Shown: positions 13,201 through 22,300 of the stretch, piece after piece
How the letters are laid out: each line of letters opens with the position of its first letter
Position numbering within the stretch: position 1 is the first letter of the stretch
NCBI GenBank assembly: GCA_942159475.1
Contig: OW804094.1
Location: 61,066,966-61,130,965, forward strand
Direction of reading: 5' to 3'
From: Sthenelais limicola
Taxonomy: Eukaryota > Annelida > Polychaeta > Phyllodocida > Sigalionidae
DNA length: 64,000 bases
Notes under the pieces: model-generated
The model's database searches: none
Told to the model about the DNA's origin: nothing
The model's input: only the letters and a program-made list of their open reading frames with translations
Made by a program: the position numbers and the translations under genes

Positions 13201-13490
13201 AAGACATTCGAGTAAAAAGTGAGTGGTATGAGGAAATGGGGAAAGTAATGCGCCAGATCTGCTTACTTAAACTGAAAACAAACAGGCAAGTAAGAGAATT
13301 TCTCCAAAGCACTCAAAAGGCGCCTTTGGTTTACTGCTTGTCAAATGAGCGTATATGGTCATGCGGTTTGACTAAAAAAGTTGCCTCTTTCGTTGAGTCG
13401 AAACACCATGTCGGGAACAACTTTCTCGGAGCGATGTGGGAGGCTATAAGAAAAGATTACAACCACTTGCTGAAAATAGATTTGCCGTGA
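7226..13490 (+). CDS. polB: Protein-primed family B DNA polymerase, five exons, 1918 aa
   Basis: Replicates the element, presumably primed by a terminal protein. Exons: 7226-7351, 7595-7879, 7973-8254, 8342-8617, 8703-13490. All four introns are GT-AG, phase 0, with T-rich acceptors. The proofreading exonuclease shows FDFES (D776), SSNYDIN (D951) and YYNNND (D1082). The polymerase shows YDCNALY (D1182), KLLGNSAYGG (N1494), TDTDS (about 1591) and SSKTY (K1667). Zinc-finger-like Cys/His motifs lie near residues 234-255, 331-351, 380-404 and 713-735. Exons 2-4 are low complexity (AAP repeats, acidic runs). A CYFHGCPC...WEC segment near 1270 resembles the nuclease-like insert known in Polinton polymerases (inference). 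The stop overlaps the next start (TGATG). Confidence 0.93.
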
Positions 13491-14134
13491 TGAAGACTGT
13501 AGTGGATGTTCCGCAGGCCTTTTTCCAGACCCCAACAACTGTTTGTTTGAGTGGGTGCACTGGGTGTGGAAAATCCTTTTTTGTTAAAAGACTTTTAAAG
13601 AACAGATCGACCATGTTTAGCCAACCACCTGAAAGAGTGCTTTACTTTTACGGCATTTGGCAAGAGGCGTTTAATGATATGGCCTCCTCCTCCGACGTGG
13701 AATTTATTCAGGGTCTGCCCAATGACCTAATGAGCTATGCGGGTGGAAAGCCTGCTGTTTGGGTGATAGATGATTTGATGCATGACGTAGTGAACAACAA
13801 GGAGGCAGAGCGATTGTTTACTCAAGGGAGCCACCACAAAAACCTGACTGTGATTTACTTGAGTCAAAATGTATTCTGCCAAGGAAAATCGAGCAGAACT
13901 ATCAATCTAAACACGCATTACAACGTGCTGTTTAAAAACCCTAGAGATGTATTACAAATATCGCGACTGGATGCTCAAATGGGTATGGGAGGACTTCTCC
14001 GCCAAGCGTACAAAGATGCGACCAGCAAGCCTTGGGGCTATTTAATCGTTGATCTGTCACCACGAAATCATTCCGACTTGAAACTTTGGACTAGCGTCTT
14101 CCCTGGAGAGAACGCTGTGGTTTACATTGAATAA
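13490..14134 (+). CDS. Genome-packaging ATPase, FtsK/HerA (A32-like) type, 214 aa
   Basis: Predicted motor that pumps element DNA into capsids, a Polinton hallmark. Walker A is GCTGCGKS at residues 22-29. Walker B is VWVIDDL at 90-96. A conserved polar segment (VIYLSQN) follows. The start is ATG 13490, which shares its A with the polymerase stop; the frame upstream has only GTG/TTG, which an animal would not use. The length fits the family. The stop is followed by a TAA-repeat run before the next gene. Confidence 0.92.
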   Translation: MKTVVDVPQAFFQTPTTVCLSGCTGCGKSFFVKRLLKNRSTMFSQPPERVLYFYGIWQEAFNDMASSSDVEFIQGLPNDLMSYAGGKPAVWVIDDLMHDVVNNKEAERLFTQGSHHKNLTVIYLSQNVFCQGKSSRTINLNTHYNVLFKNPRDVLQISRLDAQMGMGGLLRQAYKDATSKPWGYLIVDLSPRNHSDLKLWTSVFPGENAVVYIE

Positions 14135-14156
14135 TAATAATAATAATTAGCGCAAC

Positions 14157-14628
14157 ATGGCTCCCTTACACCCATCCATGGCTGACTATGAGAGCCGATT
14201 GGATAGTTTTAGGCATTGGATTCATCCTTTCCTATCCAAGTTTGCCTGTTGCAGGAACGGGTTCTTTTACACAGGCGTTGGAGATTGGGTGCAGTGCTTT
14301 CATTGCGGGATCAAAATACACTCTTGGCGTGAGGATGACATCCCTGCCGTAGAGCACGCCTTCCATTCACCTAAATGCGACCTGGCTAAAAGAAAACTTT
14401 TGGACGTTACTTACTCAGTGGAGACCATACTAAAGCTTGTTGGAAAAGTGAGCGAGTACAAGGCTCAAGTATCCCAACTTACGTCACGTGTAGAGGGCCT
14501 ACAAAGAAGCGTAAACTTATCCCGACGCCATCACATTCACTGGGCACGTGAACCAAACAGCTTTGCTGCCTTTTCGCTAGATGAGTGTGACGGACCTGGT
14601 GGGAGGAAAATAGACGACGACAACAACG

Positions 14629-14660
<32 letters not shown>

Positions 14661-14693
14661 CTGGGCTTTAACTTGAGTCATGTCACTATCTAA
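14157..14693 (+). CDS. BIR-domain (IAP-like) protein, 178 aa
   Basis: Residues about 14-76 form a baculovirus-IAP-repeat: SFRHW, GFFYTGVGDWVQCFHCG, W57, and zinc ligands C47, C50, H67 and C74 in the exact C-x2-C-x16-H-x6-C spacing. BIR proteins bind caspases or IAP antagonists, so an anti-apoptotic role is likely but inferred. Residues about 88-125 look like a coiled coil, followed by an RR-rich bit and a run of nine Asp near the C-terminus. There is no RING finger, so it is not a complete IAP ubiquitin ligase. It sits inside the virion gene array, so it is probably expressed with the structural genes. Its stop is overlapped by the next start (14 bp). Confidence 0.88.
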
Positions 14694-14994
14694 GGAAGGA
14701 GCATTTTTATCATTGTTTCTTTCGACTCCAAGCAAAATTCAGGCTGAGACATTACTTTCCACCGCCACAAATGAGCAAGTAAAAATGATAAGTGAAATAG
14801 CATGGAACCTACTCCATTTACCCTTGAGTCCAAAAGCTAAAAGGGAAGTACAAAAAAACAAAAGGCTACTCCAAAAAATTGGTGATAAAAATAAAAGCGT
14901 AAAGGTGAGAGCCCAATTGATCGACAAGAACCAAGGAAGGATAATTGACACTTTTCACTTGGTAAAAGAGCAACTTTTAAGCCTTACTACATGA
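14680..14994 (+). CDS. Small Polinton protein with LSPKxKR motif, 104 aa
   Basis: All-helical-looking protein. The N-terminal half is hydrophobic/polar (LLSTATNEQVKMISEIAWNL), then LPLSPKAKREVQKNKRLL and a basic stretch with K(S)VKVRAQLI. Small proteins with an L-(S/T)-P-K-x-K-R-x-L-type core recur next to capsid genes in animal Polintons and related viruses, as I recall; their role is unknown. The start overlaps the BIR gene by 14 bp and the stop overlaps the next ATG (ATGA). Confidence 0.75.
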   Translation: MSLSKEGAFLSLFLSTPSKIQAETLLSTATNEQVKMISEIAWNLLHLPLSPKAKREVQKNKRLLQKIGDKNKSVKVRAQLIDKNQGRIIDTFHLVKEQLLSLTT

Positions 14995-15422
14995 TGAGGA
15001 AAATGGTCCTTATCCCATTTGAGCGCTACACTTCCATTCAGAATGGTATGGGGGAAGGAGCTGCTGCTGCCGCTGCTGCGACACTTACCCCTTCCGGCAG
15101 TGATCATGGCGCCTTTCCTAGTTTCAACGCTTCTGAGCCCGGCAATGATGCTCCTGCTCCTGCTTTTGCTGCTCCTTCTTCTAAGTCTGATGATGCTCCT
15201 TTTCCTAAGCCTGCTCCTTCTCCTAAGCCGGCTCCCCCCGCTCCTTCTCCCGAGACTACAAATGCACGAGCTGCGCCTAAAACCTCACCCAAAAAAAACA
15301 AAAAAAGACTTGAACGCAGTGGGAGCAAGCGAGTTCCACCACCACCAGGCATTCCCGTCCAAGGTCAAAAGAGAAAAATCGAGCCTGATTGGAAAGCATT
15401 ATGGCAACCGAGAGGTTTCTGA
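14991..15422 (+). CDS. Ala/Pro-rich small protein, 143 aa, possible minor virion protein
   Basis: Short conserved head (KMVLIPFERY), then a low-complexity Ala/Pro/Ser middle with FPKPAPSPKPAPP, then a basic part (SPKKNKKRLE) and a Trp-containing tail. The head resembles the start of small ORFs next to the integrase in other Polintons (from memory, unchecked). Its position between the LSPKxKR protein and the integrase suggests a structural or DNA-binding role. The start overlaps the previous stop by 4 bp, and its tail overlaps the integrase start by 22 bp. Confidence 0.7.
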   Translation: MMRKMVLIPFERYTSIQNGMGEGAAAAAAATLTPSGSDHGAFPSFNASEPGNDAPAPAFAAPSSKSDDAPFPKPAPSPKPAPPAPSPETTNARAAPKTSPKKNKKRLERSGSKRVPPPPGIPVQGQKRKIEPDWKALWQPRGF

Positions 15423-16516
15423 AAAAGATTTACTATGATCCTTCTCACCCAGCTGGATTTGGAACGGCGCGGCAATTGTACAAAGAAGCCAAAACTAAAG
15501 GAATAAAGTTTGATGATGTGGAAAAATTTTTGGAGGGTGAGGAAACGTATACTATATACAACGAATCCCCTGCACCCAAGCGCAAATTACGCGTTGTAGC
15601 AGCCAAAAAAAAATATCAGTTCGATGCTGATAGCGCCCATTTGGTCAAACTGCGTGATAGCAACGATTCCTACCGATATTTTCTTGTAGCCATTGATGTC
15701 TTTACAAGGTATGGCTACACTCACCCTTTAAAAACCCTAAAGGGGGTGGAAATGGTCGCAGCATTGAGAACCATATTTAGAAAAGGAAAACCTGATGTGT
15801 TTCGCTCTGATGGAGGCCCGGAATTTGACAATAAATGGGTGCACAATTACTTTAAGGAAGTGGGTGTAAAACAGGTGATTACTCGCAACAAGACCCAAGC
15901 ATCGCTAGCAGAAAGGCTTATAGCTACGATTAAGCACAAATTGACAAAATATATGTATCACAAGCAAACCCACCGTTGGATCGACGTATTACCTCTAGCC
16001 ACGAAAGCTTACAATCTATCGAGACACCGGATAATTAAGCGCTCTCCCAGCGATGCCTTAACAAGCTCAAACGTTGATTTATGGGATGCTCAGTACGGTC
16101 CGAGAAAGAAAAAGAGAAGGAAAGTGAGTAAATACGCGCCTCCGTTTAAATCCATATTTAAATTTGAGGTGGGGGACACGGTGAGAATTTCAAAATGGAG
16201 GCACGCCTTTAGTCGAAAATACGACGAAAAATACACCCATGAGCTCTTTATAATCACATCCCGTCAAGCAAAGCAGGCCATTCCTCAATACACCTTAAAG
16301 GATTGGAACAACAAGGAAATAGACGGGCGTTTTTTCGAGCACGAGCTTCAGAAAGTCCGTGTGAGTCAAGACACACTCTATAAAGTGGAGAAGGTCATTC
16401 AAAAGAAGAAACTCAAGGGAAAGGCAGGTTTCATAGTGAAGTGGCATCACTGGCCGTCCTCCTTCAATAGCTGGGTGTCTGAAAAGGACTTGAAAAATAT
16501 CAACGAGGCGCAATAA
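15401..16516 (+). CDS. int: Retroviral-like integrase with C-terminal chromodomain, 371 aa
   Basis: Cuts and joins the element ends to make the 6-bp duplication. The rve catalytic core runs about residues 70-230: first Asp in FDADSAH (75/77), second in RSDGGPEF (D137), Glu in KTQASLAERL (E171). The 33 residues between D137 and E171 match the Polinton pattern rather than the retroviral DD35E. An SH3-like stretch near 255-310 (VGDTVRIS) follows, then a chromodomain at about 326-368 (YKVEKVI, GFIVKWHHWP, SWVSEKDL), which may steer insertion to marked chromatin. ATG 15401 is chosen because upstream in-frame codons are non-ATG. Confidence 0.94.
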   Translation: MATERFLKKIYYDPSHPAGFGTARQLYKEAKTKGIKFDDVEKFLEGEETYTIYNESPAPKRKLRVVAAKKKYQFDADSAHLVKLRDSNDSYRYFLVAIDVFTRYGYTHPLKTLKGVEMVAALRTIFRKGKPDVFRSDGGPEFDNKWVHNYFKEVGVKQVITRNKTQASLAERLIATIKHKLTKYMYHKQTHRWIDVLPLATKAYNLSRHRIIKRSPSDALTSSNVDLWDAQYGPRKKKRRKVSKYAPPFKSIFKFEVGDTVRISKWRHAFSRKYDEKYTHELFIITSRQAKQAIPQYTLKDWNNKEIDGRFFEHELQKVRVSQDTLYKVEKVIQKKKLKGKAGFIVKWHHWPSSFNSWVSEKDLKNINEAQ

Positions 16517-16914
16517 TGTATTTATTTTTGTCCTCAAACGACTCAAAAAATGAAGTTCCAGGTAACTCGATCTGGGACTTTACAGTAGAACTTAGGAGTA
16601 CAACCAATTTCCAGGAGAAAGCATGGGAGTGTGCGTTGATGGAATTGTACATAAAGGGAGTGGAAACATTAAAAGAAGAGCTATTTGTATACTGCAGCCT
16701 GTTGGAGTACAGCTCATTGTCTCAGGACCGCTTTCGAAACCTGCTCAAAATCGTTAATACCCCCGGTGAAATAGCTTTACCCTTTTACATGCCCGTTAAA
16801 CCTGAGAGCACGTGTGATAAGATTCGGATATATATAAAAACAGCAAGTGGAGCAGTTCCCTCATTTGATACGGATGAAGTGAGGTGCACGCTTGAATTGA
16901 AAGTGTTAGAATGA
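16516..16914 (+). CDS. Conserved Polinton protein, 132 aa, candidate minor capsid/penton-type
   Basis: Starts MYLFLSSNDS, then N-x-I-x-D-F-T-V-E-L and W-E-C-A-L-M-E-L, then alternating beta-type segments. Proteins starting this way sit beside the capsid gene in many animal Polintons, as I recall. A beta-rich virion component such as a single-jelly-roll vertex protein is plausible, but I cannot show it. ATG shares its A with the integrase stop (TAATG), and its own stop overlaps the next start (ATGA). Confidence 0.7.
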   Translation: MYLFLSSNDSKNEVPGNSIWDFTVELRSTTNFQEKAWECALMELYIKGVETLKEELFVYCSLLEYSSLSQDRFRNLLKIVNTPGEIALPFYMPVKPESTCDKIRIYIKTASGAVPSFDTDEVRCTLELKVLE

Positions 16915-17240
16915 GCTTTGTGAGCTACCTACCCGAAAAAGACAAGTGGGAAAATATTAGCAAAACAAAAAAGTCATTTGGAAAAGGAGCAGGAGGCATT
17001 GTAGAGGTTAATTCATCGGAGCAGGAAGTTTTGGAGCGAGCCAAAGCTGCTTTATTAGAGGAGAAGAAAAACATGAAGCCTCATTCATCACATAGAAGGG
17101 GTACTGTTCGCAAGACGAAAAAGCAACCTCGTAAAAGAACGAAGGGCGTCCAAAAAAAGAGAAAAAAGATCCCGAAAAAACGAGTAACCAAAAAAAGAGC
17201 AACCAAAAAAACTTCTGGGAAACGAAAATTTAGACGATAA
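16911..17240 (+). CDS. Highly basic core-like protein, 109 aa
   Basis: Residues 1-60 are mixed (FVSYLPEKDKW, GKGAGGIVEVNSSEQ). Residues about 62-109 are almost all Lys/Arg with Thr, Pro and Ser (RKTKKQPRKRTK, KKRVTKKRATKK). This is the composition of DNA-condensing virion proteins such as adenovirus core proteins or protamines. With a packaging ATPase and capsid gene beside it, packing DNA inside the capsid is the likely job (inference from composition and place). Confidence 0.78.
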   Translation: MSFVSYLPEKDKWENISKTKKSFGKGAGGIVEVNSSEQEVLERAKAALLEEKKNMKPHSSHRRGTVRKTKKQPRKRTKGVQKKRKKIPKKRVTKKRATKKTSGKRKFRR

Positions 17241-17266
17241 TATTAATAATAATAATAATAATAATA

Positions 17267-18727
17267 ATGTCGGCCTCCACATACATATTGAGCAATGCTG
17301 ATGAGGGAATGACTAAGCGCATGGATATTTTTAATCTGCCTGAGGTCGACACTTCTGTTAGAGAGGTGGACATAGTTGAATTTAAACCCACGAGCGTCAT
17401 ATCGGGAGACTCACCCATTTCCTTCCATGTTCCAAACACCTCTGGTGACTCAATAGACCTACAAAAAATAAGGATAGCTGCAACGTTGGAAATTCACGAC
17501 TCCGCAGGCAATGTCATAAAACCAACCGTTGACGATGTTACCTTGGTCAACAATGCTTCGGTGTCCATGTTTTCTAGACTGGACATTGCTCTCCAGCAAA
17601 CTCAAGTCAACTCATCCCTTTCGACTAACTGGGCCTATAAATCTTACATTGACAGGCTTTTGAGCTATGGCCTTTCGGATACTATGAACTGGTTCTCGGC
17701 CACTGGCTTCACAAAAGATTTAGCAGGGAGCTTGGATGATCATATATCATTAGAAGCTTTGAATTCGGGTTTGACCGAGCGCCACTCTTGGACGGCCGGG
17801 GGAAAATCGGTTCAATTGCTCACGTCCCTATGCAGTGACATTACTGAGCAGGAAAGATTGCTCGTCAACGGTGTTCCTATCAATATTACTCTGTATCAAT
17901 CGACAGACGCCTTTAGGTTGCTTTACGATCCCAGCGCTCAAACGTATTCACTGACTCCTAAAAAGGCTCCTGCTCAAAAGTCAAAAAAGACCAAGACGGG
18001 TGAGAGTGGAGGAGGAGGAGGGGATGGTTCTACTTCTCCCACAACACCTCCCCCAACACCCCCACCCCCAGCAAAACCCAAAAGCTATTCGCTTCACATC
18101 AAGGACATTACTCTCCTTGTGCCTTTTGTTAAAGTGAACGAGGGTCTATTGCAAGTCCAAAGTAAGCGGATTGAAAAGTCACCTGCTCTCTACCCCATCA
18201 ATCGCTCCGAGATCCGAACATTCAACATCCCAGCTGGTAACCTGTCCTTTTCTGAAAGTCACTTGTTTGGTGATTTGGTACCCGGAGAGTTGATTGTGGG
18301 ATTTGTGTCTGGAAAGGCATTTTACGGAGACCCAACACGAAACCCGTTTAATTTCCAATCATTTAATTTATCTCGCATCAGTTTTGAGGTGAATGGTAAA
18401 TCGGTGCCGGGACAGCCACTGGAGTTGGACTTTAAGAACAAACAAGTGACACGGGCCTACGCGCAAATTTTTGAGAGTCGCGATCCCTCTCAACACGAGA
18501 AGCCTAATCTGACCTTGTCTGATTTCTTAGGAGGCTATACTCTTTATGTGTTTAATATAAAACACTTTAGAGGAGAGCCTCTCCTTTCCACAATTAACCG
18601 TGGCAACACACGCTTGGCGGTGTCCTTCTCGGAGAAGCTAACAGAACCAGTCTCGTGCATTGTCTATGGAAAGTCGCCAGCTCTGGTCAAAATCGACTCG
18701 ACTCGACAGGTCTATTACGAAAGCTAA
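17267..18727 (+). CDS. Major capsid protein, double-jelly-roll type, 486 aa
   Basis: Matches the hexon-like Polinton capsid pattern in order: PISFHVPNTSGDSIDL, VTLVNNASVSMFSRLDIAL, YKSYIDRLLSY, LCSDITEQERLLVNGVPI, then the second half with LYPINRSEIRTFNIPAG, LFGDLVPGELIVGFV and NPFNFQSF. A Gly- and Pro-rich loop (about 235-272, GGGGGDGS, TPPPTPPPP) separates the halves and may be a surface tower. It should form trimeric capsomers. The start follows a (TAA)n run after the basic-protein stop. The protease gene begins 3 bp after its stop. Confidence 0.9.
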   Translation: MSASTYILSNADEGMTKRMDIFNLPEVDTSVREVDIVEFKPTSVISGDSPISFHVPNTSGDSIDLQKIRIAATLEIHDSAGNVIKPTVDDVTLVNNASVSMFSRLDIALQQTQVNSSLSTNWAYKSYIDRLLSYGLSDTMNWFSATGFTKDLAGSLDDHISLEALNSGLTERHSWTAGGKSVQLLTSLCSDITEQERLLVNGVPINITLYQSTDAFRLLYDPSAQTYSLTPKKAPAQKSKKTKTGESGGGGGDGSTSPTTPPPTPPPPAKPKSYSLHIKDITLLVPFVKVNEGLLQVQSKRIEKSPALYPINRSEIRTFNIPAGNLSFSESHLFGDLVPGELIVGFVSGKAFYGDPTRNPFNFQSFNLSRISFEVNGKSVPGQPLELDFKNKQVTRAYAQIFESRDPSQHEKPNLTLSDFLGGYTLYVFNIKHFRGEPLLSTINRGNTRLAVSFSEKLTEPVSCIVYGKSPALVKIDSTRQVYYES

Positions 18728-18730
18728 AAC

Positions 18731-19164
18731 ATGGACCAAAGCAAGGGAATGAGTTCTTTAGACATAGATCAATGTTTAAAATCAGTCAAAGGCTACCAAG
18801 GCGCAATGTCTTTTGAGGAGTTACCATTTGGAAAAATGCTAACCGGAGAAAGGTTTTATGTTGTTAATACAGCTAGACTGTCATTGTCACAAAATGTTAT
18901 TGGACACTGGACTGTTATATATATTTCAAAGAATAATACTTTTGTAGAGTTTTTTGACTCGATGGGTAAAGATCCGGGTTATTACCACCGGGAAATGTTA
19001 CAATTCTGTATAGACAATGGCGAGAAATACAAGTACAGCTCTAAAAAGCTTCAATGTAGTGATTCTGCCCTTTGTGGACAGTTTTCGACGGTGTACTGCT
19101 TTTTAAAAAGCAAAGAAAATATGTCAATTGAAAAGTTTATCGCGTTGTTTACTGAAGACTGTAA
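18731..19164 (+). CDS. Adenovirus-type cysteine protease, cut by the assembly gap (copy 1)
   Basis: Encodes the first 144 residues of the protease and then runs into 200 Ns. The intact copy is at 29362-29838, where it is described. The joined frame continuing through the Ns into polymerase sequence is not a real fusion. Confidence 0.9.
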
Positions 19165-19364
19165 NNNNNNNNNNNNNNNNNNNNNNNNNNNNNNNNNNNN
19201 NNNNNNNNNNNNNNNNNNNNNNNNNNNNNNNNNNNNNNNNNNNNNNNNNNNNNNNNNNNNNNNNNNNNNNNNNNNNNNNNNNNNNNNNNNNNNNNNNNNN
19301 NNNNNNNNNNNNNNNNNNNNNNNNNNNNNNNNNNNNNNNNNNNNNNNNNNNNNNNNNNNNNNNN
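19165..19364. other. Assembly gap, 200 Ns
   Basis: Exactly 200 N, a fixed-size scaffolding gap, not a measured length. Confidence 0.99.
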
Positions 19365-22300
19365 GCGAAAAGCCATTTAAGCGCAAGTATAATTGTCAAC
19401 GGCATGAGGTGACTTGCAAACTTCGCCTAAAGCCTTGTGGAGATTGCGGCTACAAGCCCTTGTCCAAAGCCGATGCCATTCATCACGCTCGTCTTCACAA
19501 CAGGACCTATAGGTGTCGTACGTGTGATGAAAAATTTGCAAATAGACGTGCTCTTTACTTACACCGAGGTCGACTGCATGGAAGAGGCGGCGAACTTCAA
19601 CCAGAGCCTTGGGATCCTGAAAACTCGCCCTTTGATGATCCCGCTATGGAAGAGGTGTTTAATGCAAATAGAGGTCATGTGTTACGGAATCACGCAAGAG
19701 GTGATTTATCCATTGTGTTTAACTTTCCAGTGGATGATTTGACTCCGGCTGTGTTTGAAAGTCAAGTGGATAGCATGTCTACTGAATTAGACCAGACTTG
19801 TAAAATTGATGTGTCTTTAGGTATTTTATTGAGGCATAGCGAGACGGGAGAATATCGTTATTTTGTCCCTTTTTCGAACGCGTCTTTATTTGATGAACCA
19901 ATGTACATATCCAAACACAAGGACTTTGATAAGTTGAAAGAGCGATTAATTAACTTGGACGTTGATGAGCTCATTAGGCAAATGAGGCCTAATTCCAAAT
20001 GGAAGCCTGTGATGGTTTTGAATGTAAACTACTTTGTAACACTAACCAATTGGCCGTTAGGTCGCGGTCTTTGCCCGGATTATCTCCGCCGAAAGAAAAG
20101 TGTGATTACTTTGGATACCAAACCCAATTCCAGACATCGACATCCGATTAAAGACAAACTTTGTGCCTTTCGGGCCTTGGCCTTGCATATGGGCTGCGAA
20201 TTTGAACATTTAGACACCTTTGCAGAGAGGTTGTATAGAGAATGGCGGCAATACAATGAAAGTGTTTTGAATGTAGCCTTGGACGAAGACCCGGCTTTAT
20301 ACAAAGGCTTGCTCATGGAGGAGTTTTCCGATTTTGAGCAGTGTTTTAGTGTTTGTTTACAGGTATATGATTTACAACCCAATGGCGCCGTGCTTGTGAG
20401 ATATTTATCGCATGAAAAGTTTAATTCTGTGTTGTATTTGAACCTTTATGAGGATCACTTGAGCTATATTTCGGATTTTAAAAGCTTTGCCAAAAAGTTT
20501 GAGTGTGAAACATGTCAGCGGATATTTAAACACAAAACCGACTTGACAAGGCATCGGTTGGTTTGCTTAGCGCAGACGAAATTCCAGCTTCGTGGGGGAG
20601 TTTACTGCCCGAGCAAGACCGTTTTCGAAGACCTGGAAGACGTTGGGATATGCAGCGATGATATTACATTCTCGTGGTTTGCTGCATTTGATTTTGAGTC
20701 GATATTGGCCACGACACACGAACAGAATTCAGAAAAGTTAGTTTGGGTGCAAAACCACAAACCTATTTCTGTGAGTGTGTGTTCGAATATTGAGGGCTAC
20801 ACAGAGCCTTTGTGTTTTGTGGAGGAAAACCTTGATGAGCTGCTAGGGAGCATGTTTTCTTACTTGCATTTATTGCAAGAAACATCGTTTGCCCTTGCTA
20901 AACAAAAATGGCAAAAGGTGACTTTGGAGTTGGAACGACAGTTGGCATTTTGGCGGGTACCTGAAACTATGGATGATGCTAGCAATGATGATGATTATGA
21001 TCATGAGGAGGACAAGGAGGAGGATCATGAGGAGGAGGAGGAGGAGAAGGAGGAGGAGGAGGATGGAGAATTAGAAGAAGCTCGGTTTGTTGAAACCGAA
21101 GTGGACGAGAACCGCTCAAAGAAAGTAATGCACCGATACCTTGTGAGGCTGAAGGAGAAATTTGAGGATTACATGAGTGTGTTGCCTGTGTTTGGGTTTA
21201 ATTCATCGAATTACGACATTAATTTGGTGAAGGAACTATTCTTTAAGCACATGAATTTCAACGATAGGAAAAATTTCGTAGCCAAGCGAAATAACAGCTA
21301 TCTTGTGGTTCAGAACGAGCGCTTGAAATTTATGGACATTGCCAATTTTTTAGCGCCTGGCTGTTCCTATGCCCAGTTTCTCACAGCGTTTGGGGTGGAC
21401 GGCGAGCTGTCAAAGAAATACTTTCCATACGAATACCTTACCAGTGCTGATAAATTGAATGACACTCAACTACCGCCGCATGAGGCTTTTTATTCCACCT
21501 TGAAAAACTCCAATATTTCCAAAGAAGAATATGAGGAGATGCAACAGGTTTGGAGGGAGAAAGGAATGAAAACACTACGGGATTACCTTGTGTATTATAA
21601 TAACAACGATACGTTGCCATTTTGTCTGGCCACCTCCAAACTGCAGGATTTTTACCATAGTCGTGGTATTGATGTGTTCAAGAATTCAATCAGTTGTCCT
21701 GGAAGCGCGCGAAAGATGCTTTACCAATCGGGGAATGAGCATGGAAGCTTTTTCTGCAAGATTTCTCCCGAGCATAGAGACCTGTATGCGGTGATTAGCA
21801 GAAATATCATTGGCGGGCCCTCCATTATTTTCAACCGCCGACTGATAGCCGGCGAGACTTTCTTGAGACCCGGCTCGGAATTGAAAGTGGAAAAGATCAT
21901 GGGGTATGATTGCAATGCCCTGTATTTGTACGCCATCGGACAGGAGATGCCTACGGGATTTTACATTAGACGGGAGAGGGATCGCGACTTTAAGCCTGAG
22001 AAGATCCAGAGACATATGTTGATGTATGCCTGGATGGATTGGTTGAATTTTCAGGATCCTTCCTTGGAAATTAAGCACGCATGCAACTACGGCAAGGAAG
22101 TGAGGATAGGGAGCTTTTTAGTGGATGGCATTTCGCGCAACAAACTGGAGAATGGCAAGAACCTTATCATAGAAGTATCGGGGTGCTACTTTCACGGTTG
22201 CCCTTGCATGAGCGGTAAGATGGGTGAGAGAGCGAGATTGAAAAAGCTGAAACGGACCATAGAAAGAGAAGAACTCTTGAAAGAATGGGGCTACGAAGTG

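Larger units (their letters stand above)
8734..19164 (+). repeat. 10,431-bp block, copy 1 (unmerged contig overlap)
   Basis: Runs from inside polymerase exon 5 to inside the protease gene and ends exactly at the N run. It is repeated at an offset of 10,631 bp, with identical translations in every gene compared. See the matching block at 19365-29795. Confidence 0.95.

Noticed and set aside
15019..15438. Leu-rich 139-residue frame overlapping the Ala/Pro-rich gene
   Set aside because: It is the shifted reading of the same GC-rich low-complexity DNA (CTG/CTC runs), with no family features.
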